A stretch of 46,681 nt of DNA from SM23-78 sp041479965. Lineage in GTDB: Archaea; Nanobdellota; Nanobdellia; Woesearchaeales; SM23-78. Shown piece by piece: positions 1 to 7,471 of this stretch (position 1 is its first letter; every line of letters begins with the position of its first letter). The notes under the pieces are model-generated. The model did no database searches, had not been told where the DNA came from, and worked only from the letters and a program-made list of their open reading frames with translations. The stretch covers positions 1 through 46,681 of the forward strand of contig JBGOZE010000003.1 in the NCBI GenBank assembly GCA_041479965.1, in the 5' to 3' direction. Made by a program: the position numbers and the translations under genes.

Positions 1-618
1 ATGAAAATGAACATGCATCTACTAATCGGATTATTCTTGATAAGCGCAATGCTTATTCTCAGCAGCACTGCCAGTAGCTTCACCATCACGCAGGTGACAG
101 AACTGAAGGACACAACCATCGAGTTTGTCCCTTACAGGGAGATTGTCGTCAATGAAGGAGTGGTCTACCAGATAAAGCTGACCAACACCGGCGACAAGGA
201 AAAGATCTATGAAATCACCCCTGACGCTGCAACCATACATAAATTAGGAACCTACAGGATGGACCCTTCTGACACGATAACACTTGAGCCTGGTAAGCAA
301 GAGACAGTCTACCTATACCTTTCTGTTGAAAATTCAGAGAACGCAAGGACAGTGATACCTATGAAGATAGAATCAGGGTCTTCAGAGACCACCATCGAGC
401 TCGTCGCAAGGCCCATCGGCCCATTTTTGCAGGCGAAGGAGCAACCCAAGACCAACCTGCTCAGGGAGCTTTTCAAGATAGTGCTCGCCATCCTTCTCGT
501 GATTGTGATTCTCATCGCAATAATCCTCGGCTTCAGGAAGATAAGGAAGAAGAAGGAAGAAGAGACAGAGGAAGAGCTGAAGCCTGATTTTGAAGAGGAA
601 GTCGAGACCTACTACTGA
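1..618 (+). CDS. Exported Ig-like surface protein, membrane anchored
   Basis: A 205-residue protein with a hydrophobic signal segment at about residues 6-26, an extracellular beta-rich region (about 30-135) and one C-terminal transmembrane helix at about 158-178, followed by a basic stop-transfer stretch and an acidic tail ending in two tyrosines. The beta-rich part resembles a COG1470-type Ig-like fold, with a 'KLTNTGD' strand and an 'LEPGKQETVYLYL' strand that closely match repeats in the next gene. It therefore looks like a small relative of the 801-residue protein 55 bp downstream, probably co-transcribed. Function is unknown; a cell-surface role is inferred from topology. The ATG is the first base of the window, so no upstream signal or extension can be checked. 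Confidence 0.75.
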   Translation: MKMNMHLLIGLFLISAMLILSSTASSFTITQVTELKDTTIEFVPYREIVVNEGVVYQIKLTNTGDKEKIYEITPDAATIHKLGTYRMDPSDTITLEPGKQETVYLYLSVENSENARTVIPMKIESGSSETTIELVARPIGPFLQAKEQPKTNLLRELFKIVLAILLVIVILIAIILGFRKIRKKKEEETEEELKPDFEEEVETYY

Positions 619-672
619 TTATCTTTTCATGTTAGTTTCAGGATAATAAAAAAATGTATAGGGGGAGTTGAT

Positions 673-3078
673 ATGAGAAAAATGCTTAATATAAAATTTG
701 TTTTGTTAATTGTAATGCTTGCAGTGCTTATGAGCCCTGTGCAGGCAGCATTGATAGTCAATAAAGTCACAGACGAGTTCTCGCTGGAAAGCCCTTATCC
801 TGTGGATAATGTGAAAGCCTGCCAGTGCAGCCAGAGAGCAGACATCCTGGAGATCAAGAACATAGGAGATTTCAAGGCATTATTCAGAGTAGAGATATAC
901 TCCCCTGTAAAAGATATCATCACTCTGAGCGATGAAGCCTTCACTCTCAGCCCTGGAGATGAGAACAAAGTCTATGTTTATATCAAAGCTCCCTGTGACC
1001 AGCCTCTGAACGCATTCTATGTGGCCAGAGTCACTACGGATTATGGCAGGAGCAAGGAGATATACAAGGAAGTTGTCTCAAAGTCGTGCCAGAACATCAA
1101 GTATACCAGCCAGGTCATGAACACCAAAATCCTGCCAGGAGACATAGTCACCATCAAGATAGACCTGCAAAATGTTGCTGACTACACAGACACTTTCAAG
1201 ATCACACCAGACGCATATGCTGATTACACGGTGATCAGCGAGAAAGAAGTCAGCCTTGCACCTGATGAGACTAAAACCATCTACCTCTATGTCAAGTACC
1301 CTATATCATCCTATGGAAACATACTATACCCGTTCACCATCAGCTCTGAAAAAGGCAAGAACTCAGTGAAAGGAGTGGAGAGCTTCACCATAGAGAGAGA
1401 CTATGATTATACGCTCAAGACAGATGAGCTTGAAGTCAGCACTTGCGAAGATGTCACAAAAGAAATATCCATAACCTTCAAGAACTTGGCCAAGACCTCC
1501 AACAGGTACTATCTCCAGTTGACAGCGCCCGGATTCGTGAAGCTGAACCAGGATTCGGTTGTGCTCAAAGGAGAAGAGGAAGGCCAGGTCAAGCTCATAG
1601 TCAATCCCACTCAAAAAGATGTGGGTGAGTACAATCTGATGCTCAGCACCAGGACAGAGTACGGAGATATGCTCAAAGACAAGAACTTCAAGCTCAAAGT
1701 GAATGATTGCTTTGATTCCAAGGTCACACTTGCAGAATGGGAAGACCAGGTGACTGACAAGGCCTGCTGCGGGCACAAGACCTACACCCTCAACATCAGG
1801 AATGATGGGATGTATGAGGAAGCCTACGAAGTCATTGTGGACAGCCCGGGCTGGGTAAGTGTGAGCGAAGAGAACAGGTTTGTCAGAGTCAAGCCCAGCC
1901 AGAACGTCAACATCCCAGTCGACATCAATCTTCCATGCGTAGACGCAAAACAGACATCATTCGTGATGGTAAAGCAGCTAAAAGCACCTTACCAGAGCCA
2001 CGAGATAAAGGTGTCGCTTGAAAGCGTCAGCCCCAGGAGTTGCTACAACGTCGATCTTTTGCAGGACAAGTACAGGATCAATTATGATACCAACAGCATC
2101 TCCATGCTGCTCCAGAACAATGGGTTAAAAGGAGGCACCTACAAGCTGAAGCTAGGGGAGCTTGACTCAAGATTCGTCTATCTGGAAGAGGACACCATGG
2201 AGTTCCAGCCTGGCGAGATAAAAGTCGTGCACGTATACCCGAGGAATTATAGTGGTTACAACCAAGGAACCTATCTCAACAAGCTGACCCTGACAATGAC
2301 GCTTGTGGACCAGGACATCGACATAAGATATGATAGGCAGTTCTGGGTGGTGCTGAAAGACAAGAACTTCTTCACCAAAGCCATCGACTATGTGCTGAAC
2401 TTCAACTATTCGAGAATGGGCTGGTGCGGCCTAGTCACTTTGATATTGCTAGGATTAACAGTCCTGATGATTATCCTAGTGATATACCTAAGGTTCAAGA
2501 AAGACCTGAAAGTCAAGAGGATAAAGGCGAGCGTTATGAAGAAGATAAGGATAGTCAACATAGTCCTGATCCTGCTCTTGATACTAGGCATACTGACCTT
2601 GGTATTGATAGGCAGCCCTAACACAGGCAAATTCTATGAGGACTCAAAGAAAGAGCTCTTCAACTCATCACTATTCCATGAATGGAAACAGAACACACCT
2701 TACCAGATAGACATTGCCAAGTACTTCTCAGACCCTGACATGGACTCCTTGAAATTCACTTCAAGCCAGCCAGACCACATCGATGTCAGGATTGAAGGAA
2801 GCATCGCGACTCTCAGACCAGAGCATAACTGGGCAGGCGAGGAGAAGATTGTGTTCACAGCCAATGACAAGAAAGGAGGAGTGACAGATAGCCCATTGAT
2901 GACTCTGCGGGTGCTCAAGAAGCAGCCAGCGGGAATCCTGGCCTACTGGAACACCTTCTGCGTGCACATCAACCTGGTGCTGGTGATAATCCTAATCCTG
3001 CTGGTGCTCTTGCTCGTGGATGTTATCGAGGAGAAAGGATACAACCACTACAATCCCAACAAGAACAGGAAGAAATAG
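673..3078 (+). CDS. Large multi-Ig-domain membrane surface protein
   Basis: An 801-residue protein. A signal peptide (about residues 1-26, ending near PVQAA) is followed by about five tandem Ig-like beta-sandwich repeats, each with a strand like 'LxPxExKxVYVYxK' and several cysteine pairs (for example CQC near residue 50 and CC near 365). Then come two transmembrane helices (about 582-603 and 627-648), a cadherin/dystroglycan-like domain (about 660-745) with 'YFSDPDMDSLKF' and 'VFTANDKKGG' motifs, and a final helix (about 766-790). The ATG is preceded by GGGGAGTTGA, a usable ribosome site. The repeats are close to those of the preceding 205-residue protein, so the two probably form one surface complex. 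The partner and ligand are not known. Confidence 0.8.
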   Translation: MRKMLNIKFVLLIVMLAVLMSPVQAALIVNKVTDEFSLESPYPVDNVKACQCSQRADILEIKNIGDFKALFRVEIYSPVKDIITLSDEAFTLSPGDENKVYVYIKAPCDQPLNAFYVARVTTDYGRSKEIYKEVVSKSCQNIKYTSQVMNTKILPGDIVTIKIDLQNVADYTDTFKITPDAYADYTVISEKEVSLAPDETKTIYLYVKYPISSYGNILYPFTISSEKGKNSVKGVESFTIERDYDYTLKTDELEVSTCEDVTKEISITFKNLAKTSNRYYLQLTAPGFVKLNQDSVVLKGEEEGQVKLIVNPTQKDVGEYNLMLSTRTEYGDMLKDKNFKLKVNDCFDSKVTLAEWEDQVTDKACCGHKTYTLNIRNDGMYEEAYEVIVDSPGWVSVSEENRFVRVKPSQNVNIPVDINLPCVDAKQTSFVMVKQLKAPYQSHEIKVSLESVSPRSCYNVDLLQDKYRINYDTNSISMLLQNNGLKGGTYKLKLGELDSRFVYLEEDTMEFQPGEIKVVHVYPRNYSGYNQGTYLNKLTLTMTLVDQDIDIRYDRQFWVVLKDKNFFTKAIDYVLNFNYSRMGWCGLVTLILLGLTVLMIILVIYLRFKKDLKVKRIKASVMKKIRIVNIVLILLLILGILTLVLIGSPNTGKFYEDSKKELFNSSLFHEWKQNTPYQIDIAKYFSDPDMDSLKFTSSQPDHIDVRIEGSIATLRPEHNWAGEEKIVFTANDKKGGVTDSPLMTLRVLKKQPAGILAYWNTFCVHINLVLVIILILLVLLLVDVIEEKGYNHYNPNKNRKK

Positions 3079-3105
3079 GTAGCTCAGATAAATTATTTTA
3101 TGCTT

Positions 3106-3363
3106 TCAAGTAAATATCTCAATAAAGACCTTCTTGGCCATGGTCTCCTTGCGCTTGACGTTCTTGATGTTCCTTGCCAAGCCTGACAGCTCAAACACAT
3201 CCTTGACCCAATTATAGAAATCATTCTTCTGCTCGTTCACATGGAAAGAAAAAGAATCAGGATTCATGTTCCTTAGAGCATCAGGAAGCTCATTTATGGT
3301 CCTGACTACTGTACCATCACACACATAAAAGTACTTTTCCGGAGGTATTTCCGTGGTAATCAT
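3106..3363 (-). CDS. DUF5752 family protein
   Basis: An 85-residue soluble protein. The sequence 'YFYVCDGTVVRTINELPDAL' followed by 'FHVNEQKNDFYNWVKDVF' is the pattern I associate with the archaeal DUF5752 family, whose biochemical role is not established. Reading from the opposite strand, a TATA-like CTTATAAG lies about 28 bp before the ATG, so the transcript is probably leaderless. It converges on the 801-residue surface protein, with 27 bp between the two stop codons. Confidence 0.75.
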   Translation of the reverse strand: MITTEIPPEKYFYVCDGTVVRTINELPDALRNMNPDSFSFHVNEQKNDFYNWVKDVFELSGLARNIKNVKRKETMAKKVFIEIFT

Positions 3364-3387
3364 GGTCCTGTCCTTAGGATAGCTTGC

Positions 3388-3395
3388 TTATAAGC
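3388..3395 (-). promoter_or_regulatory. TATA-like box for the DUF5752 gene
   Basis: CTTATAAG, centred about 28 bp upstream of the ATG at 3363 on the minus strand. This spacing places the transcription start at or very near the start codon, as expected for a leaderless archaeal gene. Confidence 0.45.
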
Positions 3396-3420
3396 TTTTC
3401 TGTTGAGGTTTTTTTAGTAA

Positions 3421-3432
3421 GCTTTAAATAAG
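3421..3432 (+). promoter_or_regulatory. TATA-like box for tRNA-Trp
   Basis: GCTTTAAATAAG ends 23 bp before the first base of the tRNA acceptor stem, the usual archaeal distance. Confidence 0.5.
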
Positions 3433-3455
3433 CCTCTTCTCCTCTATGGTAAGTC

Positions 3456-3560
3456 GGGGACGTAGTATAAACCAATTTGCCGCAAGGCAATGTGGGTACA
3501 GCCTGGCTAGAATAGTCGCCTCCAGAGCGACGGACGAGGGTTCAAATCCCTCCGTCCCCA
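3456..3560 (+). tRNA. tRNA-Trp (CCA) with a D-arm intron
   Basis: The acceptor stem GGGGACG (3456-3462) pairs with CGTCCCC (3553-3559), with discriminator A at 3560. The anticodon stem is GTCGC/GCGAC around the loop CTCCAGA, giving anticodon CCA (Trp). The T arm is GAGGG-TTCAAAT-CCCTC. There is no intron at the canonical 37/38 site. Instead the D arm is about 30 nt too long: bases near 3470-3499 hold a hairpin TTGCC-GCAA-GGCAA. Removing about 30 nt gives a 75-nt tRNA with a normal AGCCTGGCTAGAA D loop. Exact splice sites are ambiguous because short TA repeats flank the insert, and the predicted D stem keeps an A-A mismatch. No CCA tail is encoded. Confidence 0.88.
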
Positions 3561-3643
3561 TATCTTTTTGTTCTTATATTAAGAAACTTTTATAAATACA
3601 CTTAACTTAAGAGAGTGAGTAATAATTGATAAAGAAATAAAGG

Positions 3644-4288
3644 GTGGTCAAAATCGCATCAAAAGATTTCAACAAGGAGCTTTCAGGATATATCGGCAGA
3701 AGAAAAACAGGGAAAGGGTTGTTCTCCAAAGGCATAGGCATCAGGATTGGCGGGAAGAAGAAACAGCCTGCAGGCAAAGCCGCTGTGACAAAAGCCCCAG
3801 GAGTACAAGTAGAGTATAAACAGCCTAATTTCCTTTCCAAACTGTTCTCTTTCAGGAGAGGACTCATCAAGGAAGCTGGACAGTCAGAAGACCTTGGTCC
3901 TGAAGAGATGGCTAAGCTGCGAGGCATGGAAGACGAGATAGAGGACACAGAGAAGGAGATAGTTGAGAAGGAAGAAGAAGTCAAGGATATCAGAGAGAAA
4001 GAGGAAGTGCTCGTCGAGAAAAGAGAAGGCATGCTGACCAAGCTGTTCGGCAAGATGAATATCCTCAAGAGGAAGCGCATGAGCCAAGAAGCCCAGGAAG
4101 AGCCTGCTGAAAACGAGGTTGATGAGCCTGCGCTTGCAGAAGACGTGGTCGAAGTCATCAAGATAGCCCACAGATGGCTTAATGAGCTGCCTCCTGGCAA
4201 GAAGAGGAGCTTCAAGGCCAGTAGCGACTTCAAAAAGTACAAGGAAGTATTGGAGAAGTACGGTCTTGCAAGGGAGAAGAAGGAGTAA
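3644..4288 (+). CDS. Hypothetical coiled-coil protein
   Basis: A 214-residue protein with no signal peptide and no membrane helix. The N-terminus (about 1-60) is very basic and glycine-rich (GRRKTGKGLFSKGIGIRIGG). A long charged helix, rich in E and K and probably a coiled coil, spans about 85-130. An acidic linker leads to a short C-terminal helical domain (about 165-210) with 'IAHRWLNELPPGKKRSF'. The start is GTG. I do not recognise a family with assigned function; a basic tail plus coiled coil could suit a nucleic-acid or membrane-surface scaffold, but this is speculation. It is followed by an unusual cluster of hairpins. Confidence 0.65.
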   Translation: MVKIASKDFNKELSGYIGRRKTGKGLFSKGIGIRIGGKKKQPAGKAAVTKAPGVQVEYKQPNFLSKLFSFRRGLIKEAGQSEDLGPEEMAKLRGMEDEIEDTEKEIVEKEEEVKDIREKEEVLVEKREGMLTKLFGKMNILKRKRMSQEAQEEPAENEVDEPALAEDVVEVIKIAHRWLNELPPGKKRSFKASSDFKKYKEVLEKYGLAREKKE

Positions 4289-4315
4289 AGCCCCGCCGGC
4301 GTTGACTGCATAGCA

Positions 4316-4442
4316 GGCACAATCAAAATTGCAGTTGACAATTTTGTGTGCCAAGAACCAAACGGTTCTTGTCAACTCAAAAATGCTCGCATTTTTGTTG
4401 TTTGAGGCGCAATAAAATGTTCTATTTTATTTTATAAAATAG
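4316..4442. repeat. Cluster of four to five perfect hairpins
   Basis: In the 155-bp gap between two convergent genes. Hairpin 1: GGCACA plus CAAAATTG pair with CAATTTTG plus TGTGCC (4316-4352, 14 bp with a 2-nt bulge, 7-nt loop). Hairpin 2: AAGAACC/GGTTCTT (4353-4370, AAAC loop). Hairpin 3: CAAAAATGC/GCATTTTTG (4378-4397, 2-nt loop). Hairpin 4: AATAAAAT/ATTTTATT (4411-4431), or alternatively CTATTTTAT/ATAAAATAG (4422-4442). An outer pair GTTGAC (4334) / GTCAAC (4371) could close hairpin 2. Hairpin 3 resembles stems elsewhere in the window. Transcription termination is possible here, but several hairpins side by side exceed what an archaeal terminator needs. Confidence 0.75.
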
Positions 4443-4443
4443 T

Positions 4444-5643
4444 CTATTTGCTCGTCATTATCTCGATAACATCATTGTTGTGCAGAGGAGCTTCCTTGGC
4501 TACGGGCTGCTTGGTCTTAAGGTTGATTGCTTTCACAAAATTATTTCCGATGTCTGTGTGAACTTTAAAAGCAAATTCATGGGCATTTATTCCTTTTGGA
4601 ACTAGGAAACAATCCGGCAATACCTTGCCGTCTTTGTCTGTAAGCTTGCTATTAGCAACTGGATAAACAGCTATTCTGTTGAGCAGTTCAAAAACTGCCT
4701 TGTTAAGGACATCCTCTACTCCTGTTGTACCCAGCTTGTTAAGGAGATTAGTTTTTATAAAATCCAAAGCTTTCTTCTGCCTATCATTAAGGCTTGCTTC
4801 ATTGATTATCTCGAACTTGTTGTCTCCAGGAATGTATTTTATCATGCCATGCTTTACTGCTTCTTTAAGCGCAAGCTCTGATTCTGCACTACAGGGAATA
4901 ATCATCTTGTCAGGAAACTCTTTTCTCAATCTCTCATAGTTCTCTCTTGCGCCAGGCACATCAATCTTATTGGCAGCAATAATCATTGGCTTGGTCTTTT
5001 TCCTAAGAAAAGATGCTAACCTGAACAGATCATCATTGCTCCAATTAATCACTATCTTGTCCTTGAGAGCTGTAACTTTAAGAGCCTCGACCATTAATTC
5101 TTCATCAACTCCAAGGCTTCCCAGCTGTTTTGCAAGCACATTCTGCACCTGAGACTGTTCTTGCTGGATCTGCCTTGCAAGCCTATCCCAGCCCTTCTTA
5201 AGAATGTCATGATACCAGTGGTCAAGCTCAACCTCTAAGAATCTTATATCACTTGCAGGGTCGCATGAGCCAGGACTAACAGGCTCGCCCCTCTCATTAG
5301 TGCAACCAGCAGTATCAATGACGTGGATAAGAGCATCTGCCTGGTTGAGATCATTCAAGAATTGGTTGCCCATGCCCTTGCCTTCGTGGGCTCCTGGAAC
5401 AAGGCCAGCAACATCAATTAGTTCAACAGGCACAAAACGATTATGCTCAACACAATAACCAAGCCTGGGTTTGCACTGAACATTAAAATCCTTGTCAACA
5501 CAAGGAATCTTGACAAAACCAATGCCATGATTAGGCTTGATAGTGACGAAAGGATAATTAGCAATAGCTACTTCTGCAAGAGTCATAGCTTTAAAGAAAG
5601 TGCTCTTACCGACATTAGCCTTACCAACGACCCCTATAATCAT
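4444..5643 (-). CDS. YchF/Ygr210-type TGS-domain GTPase
   Basis: A 399-residue Obg-superfamily P-loop GTPase/ATPase. The Walker A/G1 motif GKANVGKS is at about residues 7-14, the G3 motif DVAGLVPGAHEGKG near 78-91, and the 'ANKIDVPG' G4 motif near 229. A C-terminal TGS domain (about 330-399) has the 'VHTDIGNNFVKAIN' and 'NNDVIEIMTS' strands. Length and domain order fit the archaeal/eukaryotic branch (Ygr210-like) of the YchF family, thought to act at the ribosome. The ATG at 5643 begins with the 'MIIGVVGKANVGKS' typical of the family. It is transcribed towards the hairpin cluster. Confidence 0.9.
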   Translation of the reverse strand: MIIGVVGKANVGKSTFFKAMTLAEVAIANYPFVTIKPNHGIGFVKIPCVDKDFNVQCKPRLGYCVEHNRFVPVELIDVAGLVPGAHEGKGMGNQFLNDLNQADALIHVIDTAGCTNERGEPVSPGSCDPASDIRFLEVELDHWYHDILKKGWDRLARQIQQEQSQVQNVLAKQLGSLGVDEELMVEALKVTALKDKIVINWSNDDLFRLASFLRKKTKPMIIAANKIDVPGARENYERLRKEFPDKMIIPCSAESELALKEAVKHGMIKYIPGDNKFEIINEASLNDRQKKALDFIKTNLLNKLGTTGVEDVLNKAVFELLNRIAVYPVANSKLTDKDGKVLPDCFLVPKGINAHEFAFKVHTDIGNNFVKAINLKTKQPVAKEAPLHNNDVIEIMTSK

Positions 5644-5695
5644 CTCAAGGGGAAGAAATGATTAATCCTTCTTAAAGGTTTTCAAAAACCCATAT

Positions 5696-5707
5696 TTTTT
5701 TATATAA
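5696..5707 (+). promoter_or_regulatory. TATA-like box for tRNA-Gly
   Basis: TTTTTTATATAA ends 22 bp before the tRNA 5' end at 5730, consistent with an archaeal promoter. Confidence 0.5.
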
Positions 5708-5729
5708 GCACAGAATAACCAACTCTTAT

Positions 5730-5843
5730 ACGGCTGTGGTCTAACGGCATGATCGGAGCTTCCCATATGAGAACTAGAAAGTTCTAAACTTTTCACTCTC
5801 GTGAAAAGAGCTCTTGGCCCGGGTTCAATTCCCGGCAGCCGTA
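5730..5843 (+). tRNA. tRNA-Gly (CCC) with a 43-nt canonical intron
   Basis: Acceptor ACGGCTG (5730-5736) pairs with CAGCCGT (5836-5842); discriminator A at 5843. Anticodon stem GGAGC (5755-5759) pairs with GCTCT (5810-5814) and the anticodon CCC lies at 5762-5764. The T arm is CCGGG-TTCAATT-CCCGG. The intron occupies 5766-5808 (43 nt), at the canonical 37/38 position. It consists almost wholly of two perfect hairpins, AGAACT-AGAA-AGTTCT and CTTTTCAC-TCTC-GTGAAAAG. The first acceptor pair is A-U rather than the usual G-C. The mature tRNA would be 71 nt, and no CCA is encoded. Confidence 0.92.
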
Positions 5844-5862
5844 TTCTTAATTTTTTTCAGAA

Positions 5863-6012
5863 TTACTCTTCCTCAGCAAACTGCTTGATGGCCTCGAAGT
5901 TCTCTACGATTAATTTGGCTTTTCCTCTGCCGAACTGGAACGGGAACTTGTCATTCTCGTCTCTCTTCATGATTATCATCTTGTTGCCTTTGAACTCGCC
6001 GTATTCAATCAA
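5863..6012 (-). CDS. Small conserved-looking 49-residue protein
   Basis: An open frame of 49 codons starting at TTG (6012). It is preceded by a strong GAGGTGA ribosome site with 4-nt spacing, which decides the start. The product begins MIEYGEFKGNKMIIMKR, continues with 'DKFPFQFGRGKAKLIVENF', and ends in an acidic tail (AEEE). The 'KxPFxFGxxKAKLIxEN' pattern reminds me of small uncharacterised proteins in related archaea, but no function is known. The codon usage and ribosome site support a real gene. It converges on tRNA-Gly. Confidence 0.65.
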   Translation of the reverse strand: MIEYGEFKGNKMIIMKRDENDKFPFQFGRGKAKLIVENFEAIKQFAEEE

Positions 6013-6037
6013 AATTTCACCTCGATTCAATTTTGGT

Positions 6038-6063
6038 GTCGCAAAAATCTAGTTTTTTGCGAC
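6038..6063. repeat. A/T-stem hairpin in a divergent promoter gap
   Basis: GTCGCAAAAA (6038-6047) and TTTTTGCGAC (6054-6063) form a perfect 10-bp stem with a 6-nt loop. It lies between the divergently transcribed 49-residue gene and rfcL. A terminator is therefore unlikely. The stem composition (GC foot plus A-run) resembles the other hairpins listed here. Confidence 0.7.
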
Positions 6064-6195
6064 TATCATATTATCACCTATCACCTTATTTTGTGCTAAT
6101 ATCATCTGCGAGGAGTGGATTGGTTTTTAAAAGTTCCTGTTTTTCCGAATAAGCATTGATAAACTTAATAAAACAATGCTGTTTCCTTTGGGCCT

Positions 6196-7407
6196 ATGAA
6201 TGAGGAATCTGTCTGGGTGAGGAAGTACGCTCCTAAGAAGCTCATTGAGATTGGCGGCCTTGATAGCGCCATTGCCGAGCTGGGCAAGTTCGTCACTCGC
6301 TTCAAGAAAGGAAAAGCTCTTCTGCTTTATGGTGGTAGCGGCGGCGGTAAGACCAGCAGCGTCTATGCCTTGGCTCATGAGCTTGGCTATGAGTTGATTG
6401 AGATCAATGCCAGCGACACAAGGAATGCTGACCAGATAGATGCGCTTGTAGGCAATGCTTCCAAGCAGGCTAGTCTTTTCTTCAAGAGCAAAATAATCTT
6501 GGTTGATGAGCTCGACGGCATTGCTGGAAGAGAGGATAGGGGCGGAGTGCAGGCTATCCTGAAGCTCATATCTACCAGCTCTTTTCCAATAATACTCGTA
6601 GCCAATGACCCTTATACTGAGAAGCTTTCAAGCCTTAGGAAGAAATCGGTGATGCTGGAATTCCACACCCGGCATTACACTAGCATCCTCAAGATGCTCA
6701 AGGAAATCTGCTCTGCAGAGAAGATAAGGTATGATGAGGAATCCTTGACCGTGCTTGCCAGGAAATCTGGCGGAGACATGCGGGCAGCCATAAATGACCT
6801 GCAGAGCCTCACTGCTGATGACAGGAAGCTGACTAGAAAAGATATTGATGAATACGGGGAAAGGGACAAGACCGACACTATCATCCAGGCCTTGGTAAAG
6901 GTCTTCAAGACTACTGACGTTGATGTGGCTCTTAAAGCCTTTGACAATGTGGACGAGGATTTGGACAAGATATTCCTTTGGGTGGATGAGAACCTACCTC
7001 ATGAATATACTAAGCCTGCTGACCTGGCCAGAGGATTTGATGCTCTGAGCACTGCTGATGTTTTCAAAGGCAGGATTATGCGCTGGCAGTATTACAGGTT
7101 CTATGTTTATTGCTTCAACATGCTGAGCGCAGGCATTGCTCTTGCCAAGGACGAGAAATACAAGAGCTTTGTTAATTACAAGCCCACAACCAGGATTCTT
7201 AAGCTCTGGATGGCCAAGCAGAAGAACATGAAGAAGAAAGCCATATCTGAGAAAATTGGCGAGAAAACTCACACCAGCACCAAGAGAGCCTTGCAGGACA
7301 CTTTGCCCTATCTAAAGCCTATTTTCAAGCACCACAAGAAAGAGGCAGAGAAGCTGACTCATTATCTTGACCTGGATGATGAGCAGGTTGAGTGGCTGAA
7401 GAGATAG
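6196..7407 (+). CDS. rfcL: Replication factor C large subunit
   Basis: A 403-residue AAA+ clamp-loader large subunit, which together with RfcS loads PCNA on primed DNA. Walker A is GGSGGGKT at residues 46-53 (the common form is GPPGxGKT, so this P-loop is slightly unusual). Walker B is LVDELDG at 102-108; 'NASDTRNADQI' at 71-81 is the family signature after Walker A. The sensor/lid part includes 'SGGDMRAAINDLQSL', and a helical C-terminal collar ends in 'LDDEQVEWLKR', short of the acidic, PIP-containing tail of many RfcL. Start ATG at 6196 gives 'MNEESVWVRKYAPKKLIEIGG', matching the usual N-terminus. Confidence 0.93.
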   Translation: MNEESVWVRKYAPKKLIEIGGLDSAIAELGKFVTRFKKGKALLLYGGSGGGKTSSVYALAHELGYELIEINASDTRNADQIDALVGNASKQASLFFKSKIILVDELDGIAGREDRGGVQAILKLISTSSFPIILVANDPYTEKLSSLRKKSVMLEFHTRHYTSILKMLKEICSAEKIRYDEESLTVLARKSGGDMRAAINDLQSLTADDRKLTRKDIDEYGERDKTDTIIQALVKVFKTTDVDVALKAFDNVDEDLDKIFLWVDENLPHEYTKPADLARGFDALSTADVFKGRIMRWQYYRFYVYCFNMLSAGIALAKDEKYKSFVNYKPTTRILKLWMAKQKNMKKKAISEKIGEKTHTSTKRALQDTLPYLKPIFKHHKKEAEKLTHYLDLDDEQVEWLKR

Positions 7408-7439
7408 AATAATTCTTGAACCATCATTTTTCCATTAAC

Positions 7440-7449
7440 TTTATATAAC
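7440..7449 (+). promoter_or_regulatory. TATA-like box for glyS
   Basis: TTTATATAAC lies about 27 bp before the ATG at 7472. It therefore argues for a leaderless transcript starting at that ATG and against the in-frame TTG at 7454, which would sit between the box and the transcription start. Confidence 0.55.
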
Positions 7450-7471
7450 CTTCTTGACTAATCATCGTCTT

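Noticed and set aside
4378..4442. Hairpins as bacterial-type intrinsic terminators
   Set aside because: Archaeal termination relies mainly on T-runs, and similar stems occur in divergent and intragenic places where termination is not expected; the terminator label is not used.
7454..7471. TTG start six codons upstream for glyS
   Set aside because: It would lie between the TATA-like box and the expected transcription start.
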